From an uncultured Bacteroidia bacterium (GTDB lineage: Bacteria; Bacteroidota; Bacteroidia; Bacteroidales; UBA932), in the NCBI GenBank assembly GCA_902780935.1, contig CACZHP010000016.1, positions 1 to 58,327 on the forward strand: a stretch of DNA of 58,327 bases, given 5' to 3'. This document shows, one piece after another, positions 9,001 to 16,550 of the stretch; position 1 is the first letter of the stretch, and the number at the start of each line of letters is the position of its first letter. The position numbers and the translations under genes are program-made. The notes beneath the pieces are model-generated. The model saw nothing but the letters and a program-made list of their open reading frames with translations. It did not search any database and was not told the DNA's origin.

Positions 9001-9455
9001 ACTTTCACGGGACCGTTTGACCTGGATTTGACGAGGTACCACTTCGTGCCGTAGTTCACGAACATCGGCTCCTCGCCGATCTCGGCGAGTGGGGAAGATA
9101 TGCTTTCCCTGGGTCTGGAGAGCCTCTGGATGACCACTTTCCCGGTGATGTCATCGTTCTTCACGGGGAACTGGTTGCACCAAGACTGAAGGGAGTCTTC
9201 GATGTAACGGTAGATGACCATGTCGTCCGGTATGCCGAGATTCCCGACCCAGACGCTATTCTCGATTAGGGCGGTATTGATGTGGCTGTCAAGTGTTTCC
9301 ATGCGCTTTTGAAGCGCTTTGCCGGTACGCTGGGCGGCTTTGGTGACATCGGCTGGGGAGTAACGCCGAGGCAAAAGGACAGCCATGAGGATGACAGCGG
9401 CCGCCAGTAATCCCCATAGCAGGTATTTCCTTATGTTGTTCTTGCCCCTTCTCAT
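6060..9455 (-). CDS. Large membrane sensor histidine kinase (NtrY-like)
   Basis: The start ATG at 9455 overlaps the rlmH stop (ATGA), giving 1131 aa; the frame continues upstream but only inside rlmH. Order of domains: one N-terminal membrane segment (~12-33), an extracytoplasmic region of about 200 residues, a block of four membrane segments (~235-385), a second extracytoplasmic region, two membrane segments around 620-690, a sensor-like loop, a final membrane segment, HAMP (KPITEVGRKMNEV, ~850-900), HisKA with phospho-acceptor His in RQVAHEIKNPLTPIKLQIQR (~915), and HATPase_c with N box (NLISNSVQAIENA), DNGPGVS and GTGLGLS. It should autophosphorylate and pass phosphate to a regulator not encoded nearby. 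The double multi-membrane sensor makes it much larger than most kinases. Confidence 0.9.
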   Translation of the reverse strand: MRRGKNNIRKYLLWGLLAAAVILMAVLLPRRYSPADVTKAAQRTGKALQKRMETLDSHINTALIENSVWVGNLGIPDDMVIYRYIEDSLQSWCNQFPVKNDDITGKVVIQRLSRPRESISSPLAEIGEEPMFVNYGTKWYLVKSRSNGPVKVIAGLEIMDTMEEENSGGINPRIATGRGFSIVPLSENGGSLVTLGDIPVFKVVAVSITGQGTFTSPALFSKLFSPTIYADGKVFNSLGAIVIVSIVIFLGILTFFFFRKRILRRILRKKGWKTILAAYTALLLLILAGTVLFIHLIFKSIILNSSISLELYRLNDLSVYSLLVYLTLILLLMTIPLLGVMIASPLRKLSGIKVDPLSGTARIVTAVVFAAYLVSMAGILGFKKEKDRVNVLANRLSMERNISLELQLRLVEEKIASDQLIASLAAIPNSNNIILNRIVESYMVGLSQDNDIIVELFPENEKNPAAINYFTRMVSGGTVIAEGTRFRYHRDSGGNNFYTGNFAYYNQGRGVTMMLLTVSPKSNREDRGYARILGYSAPGDVLLPARYSYAKYSSDKLVSYKGNYAYPTLLDEARKEEILKADGGYVRAGGYTHFINNVSDEDLILISRQKTEDFYYFVAFLFLTLNLYFCLTLISLFRYKRRVKEKNYYKSRINAAMMMALVMTLIGLAAVSVLFVYRRNNANLRYSMAERTNSIQTLLEARCRFANDFSDLSTQEASAALEDVSNTMRCDITLYTTGGKEFKSTNPEVFDRMLLGTRINQDAFENIIYKNRRYYIGKEAFGSEETYFLYAPVFNNQGKMIAIMSAPFTDESFDFKSEAVLHSITIVTVFMILLLLARLLMGRAVDKMFKPITEVGRKMNEVDINNLEYIVYERDDEVSSLVRAYNYMVHDLYNSTKQLTQAERDKAWATMARQVAHEIKNPLTPIKLQIQRLIRMKSRGDEAWTDRFDEISKEVLAQIDMLADTANEFSTFAKLYTEEPVEIDLDKLLKEQIDLFDSRDDITFSYMGLEGAKAVGPKPQLTRVFVNLISNSVQAIENARGEMRDKGIVLISLRLSNKEGFYDIVFEDNGPGVSDENRSKLFTPNFTTKSNGTGLGLSICRNIVEKCNGEIFYSKSFSLKGACFTVRYPRN

Positions 9456-9922
9456 TCGTGATGGTATGGCTCGCCCTTGATGATCGTGAATGCCCGGTAC
9501 AATTGCTCGACGAATATCGTCCTGACCATCTGGTGGGTGAAAGTCATCCTGGAAAGGGAGACTTTCCCGTCGCATCTGGCATAGACTGGCTCTGAGAAAC
9601 CGTACGGGCCGCCGATGACGAATACAATATTTTTGCCACTTGCCGTCAGCTTCGAGATTTCCTTGGCGAATTCCGAGGAGGAATATTCCTTCCCTTTCTC
9701 GTCCAGCAGGATGACCGTGTCCCTTGGAGTCACGCGCGAGAGGATCAGCTCGCCTTCCTTTTCCTTAACCTGCGCTTTTGAAAGGGCTGAGGCGTTCTTC
9801 AGCTCCGGGATCTCGCTTACGCTGAAAGGGACATAACGGGAAAGCCTGGAAGAGTATGTCTCCAGACCCTCCCTGACCCATCCGGCATCGGTTTTCCCGA
9901 CTGTCAGCAAGCATATTCTCAT
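9452..9922 (-). CDS. rlmH: 23S rRNA (pseudouridine1915-N3)-methyltransferase RlmH
   Basis: SPOUT-class methyltransferase that methylates pseudouridine 1915 in helix 69 of 23S rRNA on assembled ribosomes, using S-adenosylmethionine. The 156-aa length fits. It starts MRICLLTVGKT at ATG 9922, rather than a TTG three codons upstream. The cofactor knot is seen in FVIGGPYGFS and the tail SLSRMTFTHQMVRTIFVEQLYRAFTI is diagnostic. The first gene of a two-gene unit, it is coupled to the sensor kinase by a four-base ATGA overlap. A promoter with -7 box 6 nt from the ATG suggests a nearly leaderless transcript. Confidence 0.96.
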   Translation of the reverse strand: MRICLLTVGKTDAGWVREGLETYSSRLSRYVPFSVSEIPELKNASALSKAQVKEKEGELILSRVTPRDTVILLDEKGKEYSSSEFAKEISKLTASGKNIVFVIGGPYGFSEPVYARCDGKVSLSRMTFTHQMVRTIFVEQLYRAFTIIKGEPYHHE

Positions 9923-9928
9923 CAAATG

Positions 9929-9959
9929 CAAAAATAAGAAAGTGGCTCGGTATTTGCAA
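9929..9959 (-). promoter_or_regulatory. Promoter for rlmH
   Basis: On the minus strand TATTTTTG (9929-9936) fits TAnnTTTG, with TTG (9957-9959) 20 nt upstream. The box ends 6 nt before the rlmH ATG, leaving almost no 5' leader. Confidence 0.55.
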
Positions 9960-9973
9960 CAAATAAGGCCGTC

Positions 9974-10378
9974 ATGAGGACAGGTATCAAGTTATTCCTC
10001 GCAACCGCGGCCATGCTGCTCTGCCTTGCCGCAAGAGCGGCTACGGACAGCTACGATGTTTTCGTGCCCATTTCCAAGTATCTTGGGAGCGGGGACGCGG
10101 AGAGTCTTTCCGCTTGGTTCGCCGACAATCTTGAGATTTCCATCATGTCTTCGACTAATGACTCGAGCCGCAACCAGGCCAAGCAGATCCTGAAGTCGTT
10201 CTTCGCGTCGCATACCCCGCGCTCTTTCGAGATCAACCATACGGCCTCCAGGTCCAACTCCAAGTACGCCTTAGGCTATCTCAATGCGGGAGGAGAGCTT
10301 TTCGAGGTGACAATATTCGTGAGTAAAAGCAAGGACCGTTACACGATCCAGCAGCTGAAGATCGACCGGATCAGATGA
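9974..10378 (+). CDS. DUF4783 family secreted protein
   Basis: A 134-aa exported protein with a signal peptide (MRTGIKLFLATAAMLLCLAARA). The rest has the pattern of DUF4783, a small NTF2-like Bacteroidota family: ISKYLGSGDAESLSAWFADNLEISI, a middle QAKQILKSFFASHTPRSFEI and the terminal YTIQQLKIDRIR. Function is unknown; the family often sits beside housekeeping or cell-envelope genes. Its stop overlaps the start of the DUF5686 gene (ATGA at 10375), so the two are translationally coupled. The gene is divergent from rlmH, with 51 nt between the starts. Confidence 0.85.
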   Translation: MRTGIKLFLATAAMLLCLAARAATDSYDVFVPISKYLGSGDAESLSAWFADNLEISIMSSTNDSSRNQAKQILKSFFASHTPRSFEINHTASRSNSKYALGYLNAGGELFEVTIFVSKSKDRYTIQQLKIDRIR

Positions 10379-12684
10379 GACCCTTTAGGATAACCCTGTC
10401 GCTTGCGGCGCTTTTGTTCTCATGCCTTTGTCCGGCGGATATCCTGGCGCAACCGACAAGGGAAAAGGAGAAGGAGGTCGTCGCCGATGTACTCGATCCT
10501 GCCTATGTCAAGGCGGACCGCTTGCTCGTCAAAAGTATTCTCGACAGGGTCAAGGACGGGAAAGAAAGGAACAATCCCGAGCGTCGCAAGAGGTATGACT
10601 GCGAGATCTACAGCCGCAACGAGCTGGATCTCGCCAATCCGGGGATGGTGGCGAGGTTCCTGCCCAAAGGCTTCCAGTTCGTGTATGATTATGTGGACAC
10701 TTCCCGGATCTCCGGGCTGCCTTATCTGCCGGTGATGATCGCCGAGTCAAAGTCCCACTATTATCATTCCCGCAACCCGGAAGTCAAGAAGGAAGTTATC
10801 GAATCCAGCCGCATCTCAGGAATCAGTGAGCAGAAAACCGTGGCGCAGTTCACGGGCGGACTTTACATCAAGGCGAATTTCTACGAGAATTACCTGAATA
10901 TCTTCCAGGTCGAGATCCCGTCCCCGCTCGCCGACAATGGGTCACTGTTCTATGATTATCATCTGATTGACAGCCTGCAGGTGGAAGGCAGGAAGTCTTA
11001 CTGGATACGGTTCACTCCTTCAAAATGGACTTCATCGACGGCCTTTGATGGCGAGATGCTGATCGACGGGCAGGATTACGCCCTTCGGTCCATCCACGCC
11101 AGGCTGGATGGCGATTCAGGCGTCAATTGGGTTAGAAGTCTGGTCATAGATGTTGATAACCAGCTGCTTCCGGACGAGGGTTGGTTCTACAAACAGGACC
11201 GGATATATATTGATGCGGGCATGCCCCTGATTGGGTCCAAGGAGATAGCTTTCATGGCAAGCCGGCGTATCGACTATTCCGCGCCCTCCTTCTCTGAGAG
11301 CCAGCTCCTCGGGATCCTGGACTCCACCGCCCCGGTCCTGATGCACAACGATGTCCTGAACCATGACGAGAGCTATTGGGCCTCGGTACGTCCTTATCCT
11401 CTGAGCGAAAAGGAGCAGGGAATATACGAGATGGTCGATTCCATCAAGAATGTTCCCCTGTACAAAGGGGCGGAGAAGGTGGTGGACATGTTCTCCACCG
11501 GCTTTTTCAATTTCAGGTATCTTGGCCTTGGCCCGTACGACTCCATTTACAGCTTCAATGACCTGGAAGGCACAAGGTTCCAGATGGGGTTCAGGACCAC
11601 CAAGGATCTGAGCCGTACGTTCCGCCTGATGGGTTATGCCGCCTACGGCTTGAAAGACCAGGCTTGGAAAGGTGGGATGTCCGCCGAGGTCTTGTTCGGG
11701 AACATGCCCCAACGCAAGCTGGTCCTGACATACAAGCACGACATGCTCCCGCTCGGAGCCGGCTCTTTCGGCTTCGGCAATGGGGATGTGGTGACATCCA
11801 TCCTCGCGAAGAAGGGTGGGCGGAAGATAAGCATGATAAACGACTTCGCGGTCACTTACCAGCACGAGTGGTCGCATGGGTTCAACATGTCCGCCGGTTT
11901 GGAGCGAAGGGAGATATTCCCGAGCGTCGTGGTGCCTATGGTCCATCGGGACGGATCCCTGTATAATTCCGTATCTTATGACCAGGCTTTGTTGCAGCTG
12001 CGTTTCTCCAAGGACGAGATTGTCACACGGGGAGTATTCGACAAGCATTATGTCTTCTCGCCATATCCCGTGGTGACAGTGAACCTGGCGGCAGCGATGC
12101 AGGGCGTGGGTCGGAATGAATATACCTTTTTCCGCCCGGAGGTCAGGTTCCAATACACCCTCCTGACCGCACCCGCCGGGTCTTCGAGCATTGTCCTTAA
12201 CGCCGGGACGGTTGTAGGCAAGGTTCCATATCCGCTGCTAAAGATCTACGAAGGGAATGAGTCTTACCGCATCAAAAGCAAGGCGTTCTCATGCATGGAC
12301 TATTACGAGTTCGCATCCGACACCTGGGCCACTCTTTTCTGGGAACATGATTTCAGGGGATTCTTCCTCGGCAAGATCCCGCTGGTCAAGAAGCTAAAAT
12401 TACGGGAGATCGTCCTTGTCCGAGCGGCCTACGGCTCTTTGAGGGATGAGAACAACGGCATCCCCGGAGATCCGGACTTCGGCTCCGAGATGCTCTTCCC
12501 CGAGGGGATGGACAAACTTCAGACACCTTATGTCGAGGCTGGAGTCGGACTGTCTAACATATTCAAAGTGTTGCGGGTTGATGCCGTGTGGAGGCTCACG
12601 CACCGCGACAGGTTGGTGGATGGGGTCATGGTTCCCCACCCGAACCGTTTCGTGGTCAACCTGGGCTTTAAATTCAATCTCTGA
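10375..12684 (+). CDS. DUF5686-family outer-membrane protein
   Basis: A 769-aa exported protein with a signal peptide (MRPFRITLSLAALLFSCLCPADILA). It matches the DUF5686 architecture without the carboxypeptidase-regulatory domain often fused in front: YDCEIYSRNELDL, SESKSHYYHSRNPEVKKEVIESSRISG, then alternating amphipathic strands ending in a terminal aromatic pattern (PNRFVVNLGFKFNL), consistent with a C-terminal beta-barrel in the outer membrane. The molecular function of the family is not established. It is translationally coupled to the DUF4783 gene and followed 7 nt later by lnt, so it lies in an envelope operon. Confidence 0.85.
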   Translation: MRPFRITLSLAALLFSCLCPADILAQPTREKEKEVVADVLDPAYVKADRLLVKSILDRVKDGKERNNPERRKRYDCEIYSRNELDLANPGMVARFLPKGFQFVYDYVDTSRISGLPYLPVMIAESKSHYYHSRNPEVKKEVIESSRISGISEQKTVAQFTGGLYIKANFYENYLNIFQVEIPSPLADNGSLFYDYHLIDSLQVEGRKSYWIRFTPSKWTSSTAFDGEMLIDGQDYALRSIHARLDGDSGVNWVRSLVIDVDNQLLPDEGWFYKQDRIYIDAGMPLIGSKEIAFMASRRIDYSAPSFSESQLLGILDSTAPVLMHNDVLNHDESYWASVRPYPLSEKEQGIYEMVDSIKNVPLYKGAEKVVDMFSTGFFNFRYLGLGPYDSIYSFNDLEGTRFQMGFRTTKDLSRTFRLMGYAAYGLKDQAWKGGMSAEVLFGNMPQRKLVLTYKHDMLPLGAGSFGFGNGDVVTSILAKKGGRKISMINDFAVTYQHEWSHGFNMSAGLERREIFPSVVVPMVHRDGSLYNSVSYDQALLQLRFSKDEIVTRGVFDKHYVFSPYPVVTVNLAAAMQGVGRNEYTFFRPEVRFQYTLLTAPAGSSSIVLNAGTVVGKVPYPLLKIYEGNESYRIKSKAFSCMDYYEFASDTWATLFWEHDFRGFFLGKIPLVKKLKLREIVLVRAAYGSLRDENNGIPGDPDFGSEMLFPEGMDKLQTPYVEAGVGLSNIFKVLRVDAVWRLTHRDRLVDGVMVPHPNRFVVNLGFKFNL

Positions 12685-12691
12685 TGAGTCT

Positions 12692-14254
12692 ATGTTGTTG
12701 CTGATCCTTCTTTCCTCAATCCTTCTTAGCGTTCCCTTCCTGGTGCCAGGGACCGGATACCTCTCGCTTATAGCCTTTGTCCCCTTGCTTTTCGCCGAGC
12801 GGATGGCTGACCAGGCGGGGAGGAAAGGGTTCTGTTGGTGGCACTACCTCTGTTTCCTGCTTTGGAACGCGGCCACGACCTTCTGGGTCTGCAACGCCAC
12901 CGTCGGCGGGGGAATATTCGCATGTGTGGCTAACGCCTTCCAGATGTCATTGGTTTTCGGACTCTTCAGATGGAGCAAGAAGACCCTCAAGGGAGCCCTC
13001 CCTTACCTGTTCCTGCTTTTCGCCTGGGTGGCCTGGGAGCGTTATTACCTTACCTGGGCGCAGATCAGCTGGCCCTGGCTTGTGCTGGGGAACTCCTTCG
13101 CCAGAACGACGGGATGGATCCAGTGGTACGAGTACACCGGGACTGTCGGAGGATCTGTGTGGATTTGGGCCTGCAATCTCGCAGTCTTCGGAGTCTTGAC
13201 CGCTTTCTGGAGCGGAAGGTGGAAGTCGTTCAATATCAAGGCGAAAACCGCTTCCTTGGCTGGGGCTGCGCTGCTCTTCCTGGCCCCTCCGGCCGTGTCT
13301 CTTTTCCTGCGGCCTGAACCAGCCGAAGGAAACCTGGATGTCTTTATAGCCCAACCGAACATTGATGTGTACGGTAAGCATGGCGGGCTGACCCAGGAAG
13401 AGCAGACCCGGACTCTTCTCGGTTTGATGGAAAAGGCCCCCAAGGACAGCGCCTACCTCTTCATAGCCCCCGAGACTTTCACAAGCGATATCGTGATGAA
13501 CGGCATCCAGGCCAGCCCAACTGTCCAGTCCTTCAGTAAGTTCCTCTCGGAAAGGCCTTCTTCCGGACTGCTTTTCGGCGCTTCAACCTGGGAATATATT
13601 CCGGGAAGAGCAAGGCCTACCCAGACAGCCAGGCAGATCAACAACGGCAGCTGGGTCGAGTCACACAACACCGCTCTGATGATGTCGCCGGAAGGAGACA
13701 TCCAGACATATCACAAGAATAAGCTGGTCGTCGGGGTGGAGATGATGCCCTATCCAGCCTTTTTCCGACCTATTGACGACAAGCTTGGAGGCGTGATGGG
13801 ACGCTGCATCGGTGATGGCAAGGCTGAGTGCCTTGACTTTAAAGGAACCGGGATAGGCTGCGCCATCTGCTACGAGTCCGTATATGGCGAGTTTTGCGCC
13901 GATTATGTGAGGGATGGGGCCAAGTTGTTGACTATCATCACCAACGATGCATGGTGGGGAGACACTCCAGGTTATCGCCAGCATCTTTCCTATGCGTCTT
14001 TAAGAGCAATCGAGACAAGGCGATGGATTGCCCGGTGCGGCAATACCGGCATCTCGGCGATCATCGATCCTGCCGGAAGGATTCTGAAACAAACCTACTG
14101 GTGGGAGCCGGCCACTCTTCAAGGTAAGGTCGGCTTGTCCGACGAGCAGACTTTCTTTGTCAGGCACGGGGATTTCGCTGGAAGGGTCTGCGTGATGATG
14201 TTCCTCCTGATGCTGTGCGCCGCGGTTGTCAGGCGATTCACCGGCGGGAAATAA
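12692..14254 (+). CDS. lnt: Apolipoprotein N-acyltransferase
   Basis: Inner-membrane enzyme that adds the third acyl chain to the N-terminal cysteine of lipoproteins. ATG 12692 is chosen because it begins a membrane segment and follows the upstream stop; the longer frame starting at 12446 lies inside the DUF5686 gene. The 520 residues have an N-terminal multi-membrane part and a nitrilase-like domain from LDVFIAQPNIDVYG. The catalytic Glu-Lys-Cys is visible: APETF (about 260), HKNKLVVGVE (about 344) and CAICYESVYG (about 393). A last membrane segment (VCVMMFLLMLCAAVV) closes the protein. It serves the many lipoproteins in this window. Convergent with rng. Confidence 0.95.
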   Translation: MLLLILLSSILLSVPFLVPGTGYLSLIAFVPLLFAERMADQAGRKGFCWWHYLCFLLWNAATTFWVCNATVGGGIFACVANAFQMSLVFGLFRWSKKTLKGALPYLFLLFAWVAWERYYLTWAQISWPWLVLGNSFARTTGWIQWYEYTGTVGGSVWIWACNLAVFGVLTAFWSGRWKSFNIKAKTASLAGAALLFLAPPAVSLFLRPEPAEGNLDVFIAQPNIDVYGKHGGLTQEEQTRTLLGLMEKAPKDSAYLFIAPETFTSDIVMNGIQASPTVQSFSKFLSERPSSGLLFGASTWEYIPGRARPTQTARQINNGSWVESHNTALMMSPEGDIQTYHKNKLVVGVEMMPYPAFFRPIDDKLGGVMGRCIGDGKAECLDFKGTGIGCAICYESVYGEFCADYVRDGAKLLTIITNDAWWGDTPGYRQHLSYASLRAIETRRWIARCGNTGISAIIDPAGRILKQTYWWEPATLQGKVGLSDEQTFFVRHGDFAGRVCVMMFLLMLCAAVVRRFTGGK

Positions 14255-14285
14255 AAAAAAATAACAGGCTAGTTTTCCAGCCTGT
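14251..14285 (-). terminator. Intrinsic terminator of rng
   Basis: On the minus strand a 7-bp stem (ACAGGCT/AGCCTGT, loop 8) is followed by a T-rich run (TATTTTTTTTTA). The rng stop codon (14269-14271) lies within the hairpin. The U-tract overlaps the lnt stop on the opposite strand. Confidence 0.7.
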
Positions 14286-15843
14286 CATTCTTCTCATCAT
14301 ACAACTCATTTTGCAGGACCGGGAAGTCCGTGACTTCCTCGACCGTTATCCGGCATTTGTACTTTTTCTTCCATTTTCCGACAAACGACTTGTCTGACAG
14401 CATGGTCTGGCCCCTCTTGAGGTAAGCGCCCAGAATCGGGCTCACCTTCAGCGTGAAGGTATTCTTCCCATGTTCGGTGTAGTAGGCGATGTTCCTTTCG
14501 ATCTGCTCGTCGATTACAACACTTGACGAGATCTTCCCGGTGCCGTGGCAGACGGGACAAACCTCCATGGTGTTGATCTCCGTGGCCGGGCGGATCCTCT
14601 GCCGGGTGATTTGCATCAGCCCGAACTTGGTGAGGGGAAGGACATTGTGCTTGGCGCGGTCCGATTCCATCAGCTCCTGCATGTATTTGTGGAGCTCGTT
14701 CCGGTGCTCGCCGGACTCCATGTCGATGAAGTCCACTATCACAATCCCGCCCATATCCCTCAGCCTTAGCTGCCTGGCGATCTCTTCGGCGGCAATCTTG
14801 TTGACCTCGAAAGTGTTTTCCTCCTGGTCGGATGTCTTGGCCCTGATTCCGCTGTTGACATCGATCACGTTCAGGGCCTCGGTACTCTCGATCACGAGAT
14901 AGGCACCCTGCTTCATCGGCACCACCTTGCCGAATGAGCTCTTGATCTGCCTTGTCACCTCGAAGTGGTCAAAGATATTCTCTTTGCCGTCGTACAGCTT
15001 CACTATCTTTTCCTGATCGGGAGAGATCAAGGAAATATACTTCTTTGTCTCCTCGTAAACATTCTCGTCATTGACGTAGATGTTTGTGAATGAGTCGTTG
15101 AGGAGATCCCTGAGGATCGTGGTGGTCTTGCTGTACTCAGTGAAAAGCAGCTGGATGGATTTGTTTTTCGCCACTTTCTGCCAGGAAGCCTCCCATTTCT
15201 GGATGAGGGCTTTAAGCTCCGCAACCAGGACCGCGGCGTTCTTGCCTTCGGCCGCCGTGCGGATGATCGCCCCGTAGTTTTTGGGGAGGATGCTCCTGAC
15301 GAGTGTCTCAAGTCTTCTTTTCTCCTCCTTCGAGGAGATTTTCTGGGAGATGCTTACCTTCTCGGCGAAGGGCATCAGTACAATGTTACGTCCTGCCAAT
15401 GAGATTTCCGCAGTCAGTCGCGACCCTTTGGTCGAGATCGGTTCCTTGACGATCTGCACTATCACCATCTGTCCGGGCTTCAGGACATTCTCGATCCGTC
15501 CCTCCTTCTCGAGGATAGGACCGACTTTGATCGAGGAAAATAATTGCCCGAGATCCGTGTTGGGGTTGCTCTTCCTCACGAACTCGTCGAACGGGGTGAA
15601 GTAGAGACCCAGATCCAGATAGTGTATGAACGCTTCCTTCTTGTCTCCGATGTCGACAAAGGCGGCATTGAGCGCGGGAAGAATCTTCTTCACTTTCCCG
15701 AGATACACGTCTCCGACGGAAAAACCGTGCCCTTTGCTGGACTCCTTTCCCAGTTCAATCAGCCGGTGGTTCTCCATCAGCGCGATATGAACCTCAGTCG
15801 ATGTGACATCGACGATCAAATCCTTTGATCTTTCAGACTCCAT
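14269..15843 (-). CDS. rng: Ribonuclease E/G family protein
   Basis: A 524-aa RNase G-type endoribonuclease, involved in rRNA maturation and mRNA turnover in the cytoplasm. The S1-like domain is at the N-terminus (GDVYLGKVKKILPALNAAFVDIGDKKEAFIHY, interrupted by a loop), then the 5'-sensor/RNase-H-like region. Catalytic acidic residues are in LNVIDVNSG and IVIVDFIDME, and the zinc-link CPVCHGTGKI is near residue 425. No long C-terminal scaffold as in RNase E is present. It is transcribed away from the HU and bS22-like genes, with a terminator between. The start MESERSKDLIVDVTS is as in Bacteroidota homologues. Confidence 0.93.
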   Translation of the reverse strand: MESERSKDLIVDVTSTEVHIALMENHRLIELGKESSKGHGFSVGDVYLGKVKKILPALNAAFVDIGDKKEAFIHYLDLGLYFTPFDEFVRKSNPNTDLGQLFSSIKVGPILEKEGRIENVLKPGQMVIVQIVKEPISTKGSRLTAEISLAGRNIVLMPFAEKVSISQKISSKEEKRRLETLVRSILPKNYGAIIRTAAEGKNAAVLVAELKALIQKWEASWQKVAKNKSIQLLFTEYSKTTTILRDLLNDSFTNIYVNDENVYEETKKYISLISPDQEKIVKLYDGKENIFDHFEVTRQIKSSFGKVVPMKQGAYLVIESTEALNVIDVNSGIRAKTSDQEENTFEVNKIAAEEIARQLRLRDMGGIVIVDFIDMESGEHRNELHKYMQELMESDRAKHNVLPLTKFGLMQITRQRIRPATEINTMEVCPVCHGTGKISSSVVIDEQIERNIAYYTEHGKNTFTLKVSPILGAYLKRGQTMLSDKSFVGKWKKKYKCRITVEEVTDFPVLQNELYDEKNDRLEN

Positions 15844-15865
15844 GGAAATAACAATGGTAGTTGTC

Positions 15866-15908
15866 TCAAGAAAAGAGGCTGAAAGGATCTCCCGTTCAGC
15901 CTCTTTCT
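15866..15908 (-). terminator. Terminator after the bS22-like gene, possibly bidirectional
   Basis: AGAGGCTGAA (15874-15883) pairs with TTCAGCCTCT (15895-15904), a perfect 10-bp stem. On the minus strand it is followed by TTTTCTTG, ending the HU/bS22-like transcript before rng; on the plus strand by TTCTTCT. Confidence 0.65.
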
Positions 15909-15943
15909 TCTAGCAAACTGCTAAAATGGCAGACACAGAGGAC

Positions 15944-16033
15944 TTACTTCTTCTTGTGTCTGTTCTTGCGCAAGCGCTTTTTACGCTTGTGCGTAGACAT
16001 CTTATGTCTCTTTCTCTTTTTTCCGCTAGGCAT
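15944..16033 (-). CDS. 29-residue bS22/AURKAIP1-COX24-like basic protein
   Basis: This tiny gene encodes 29 residues (MPSGKKRKRHKMSTHK, then RKKRLRKNRHKKK), 19 of them Lys, Arg or His-rich basic positions and no acidic residue. The KRKRHKMxTHKRKKRLRKNRHK pattern is that of the COX24/AURKAIP1 domain, which includes mitochondrial mS38 and mycobacterial bS22, a small-subunit ribosomal protein; in Bacteroidota genomes it is a conserved tiny ORF. A ribosomal role here is inferred. It lies 18 nt downstream of the HU gene on the same strand and is followed by a strong terminator, so it is probably co-transcribed with HU. Confidence 0.85.
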   Translation of the reverse strand: MPSGKKRKRHKMSTHKRKKRLRKNRHKKK

Positions 16034-16051
16034 AATATGGGGGTTGTTAAT

Positions 16052-16333
16052 TTATTTCTCCTCCTTCACGGCGTTGATGAACACCTTAGCCGGCTTGAAA
16101 GCGGGGATGTCATGCGCGGGAATGGTCATGGTGGTCTTCTTGGTGATGTTGCGGGCAGCCTTCTGGGCTCTGTGCTTCACGATGAAGCTACCGAAACCAC
16201 GAAGGTAAACGGGCTCCTTCCTGATGATTGAACCTTTGACGGAATCCATGAAAGCCTCGACGACGGACTGGACCGCGATCTTCTCAATACCGGTTGACTT
16301 GGCAACCTCGTTAACGATTTCAGCTTTTGTCAT
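16052..16333 (-). CDS. HU-family DNA-binding protein
   Basis: A 93-aa histone-like protein that binds and bends DNA as a dimer. It has the HU/IHF pattern: MTKAEIVNEVAKSTGIEK (helices 1-2), VYLRGFGSFIVKHRAQKAARN (beta saddle, with the GFGSF signature) and the arm with the proline-flanked MTIPAHDIPAFKPAK. The 5' leader is very AT-rich with no Shine-Dalgarno, as is usual in this phylum. A good promoter lies 74-104 nt upstream. The next gene on the strand is the bS22-like protein. Codon usage is strongly biased, as expected for abundant proteins. Confidence 0.95.
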   Translation of the reverse strand: MTKAEIVNEVAKSTGIEKIAVQSVVEAFMDSVKGSIIRKEPVYLRGFGSFIVKHRAQKAARNITKKTTMTIPAHDIPAFKPAKVFINAVKEEK

Positions 16334-16406
16334 AATAAAAATTGTTTATTAATAAAAAGTGTAATTAGGATGTCTTCTCCTGTGCCCTAAATGCTTTAAG
16401 GGGATG

Positions 16407-16437
16407 CAAAATTAGGCTTATTTTTTTAATAATCAAA
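16407..16437 (-). promoter_or_regulatory. Consensus promoter for the HU gene
   Basis: On the minus strand TTTG (16434-16437) and TAATTTTG (16407-16414) are separated by exactly 19 nt, an ideal Bacteroidota promoter. It would give a leader of about 70 nt before the HU start at 16333. Confidence 0.7.
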
Positions 16438-16550
16438 ATAATGGGATAAGATTTTTTTGGCAAGATTATTGACCATAACTCTACCTGCGCCCGGAGCGGT
16501 CTTCCGACTGCCATAATGGCAGGGAAAACCGTGTCCAGTGATATGAGTAT

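Noticed and set aside
11116-12153. 345-residue minus-strand reading frame
   Set aside because: Lies wholly inside the DUF5686 gene on the opposite strand, with no recognisable domain.
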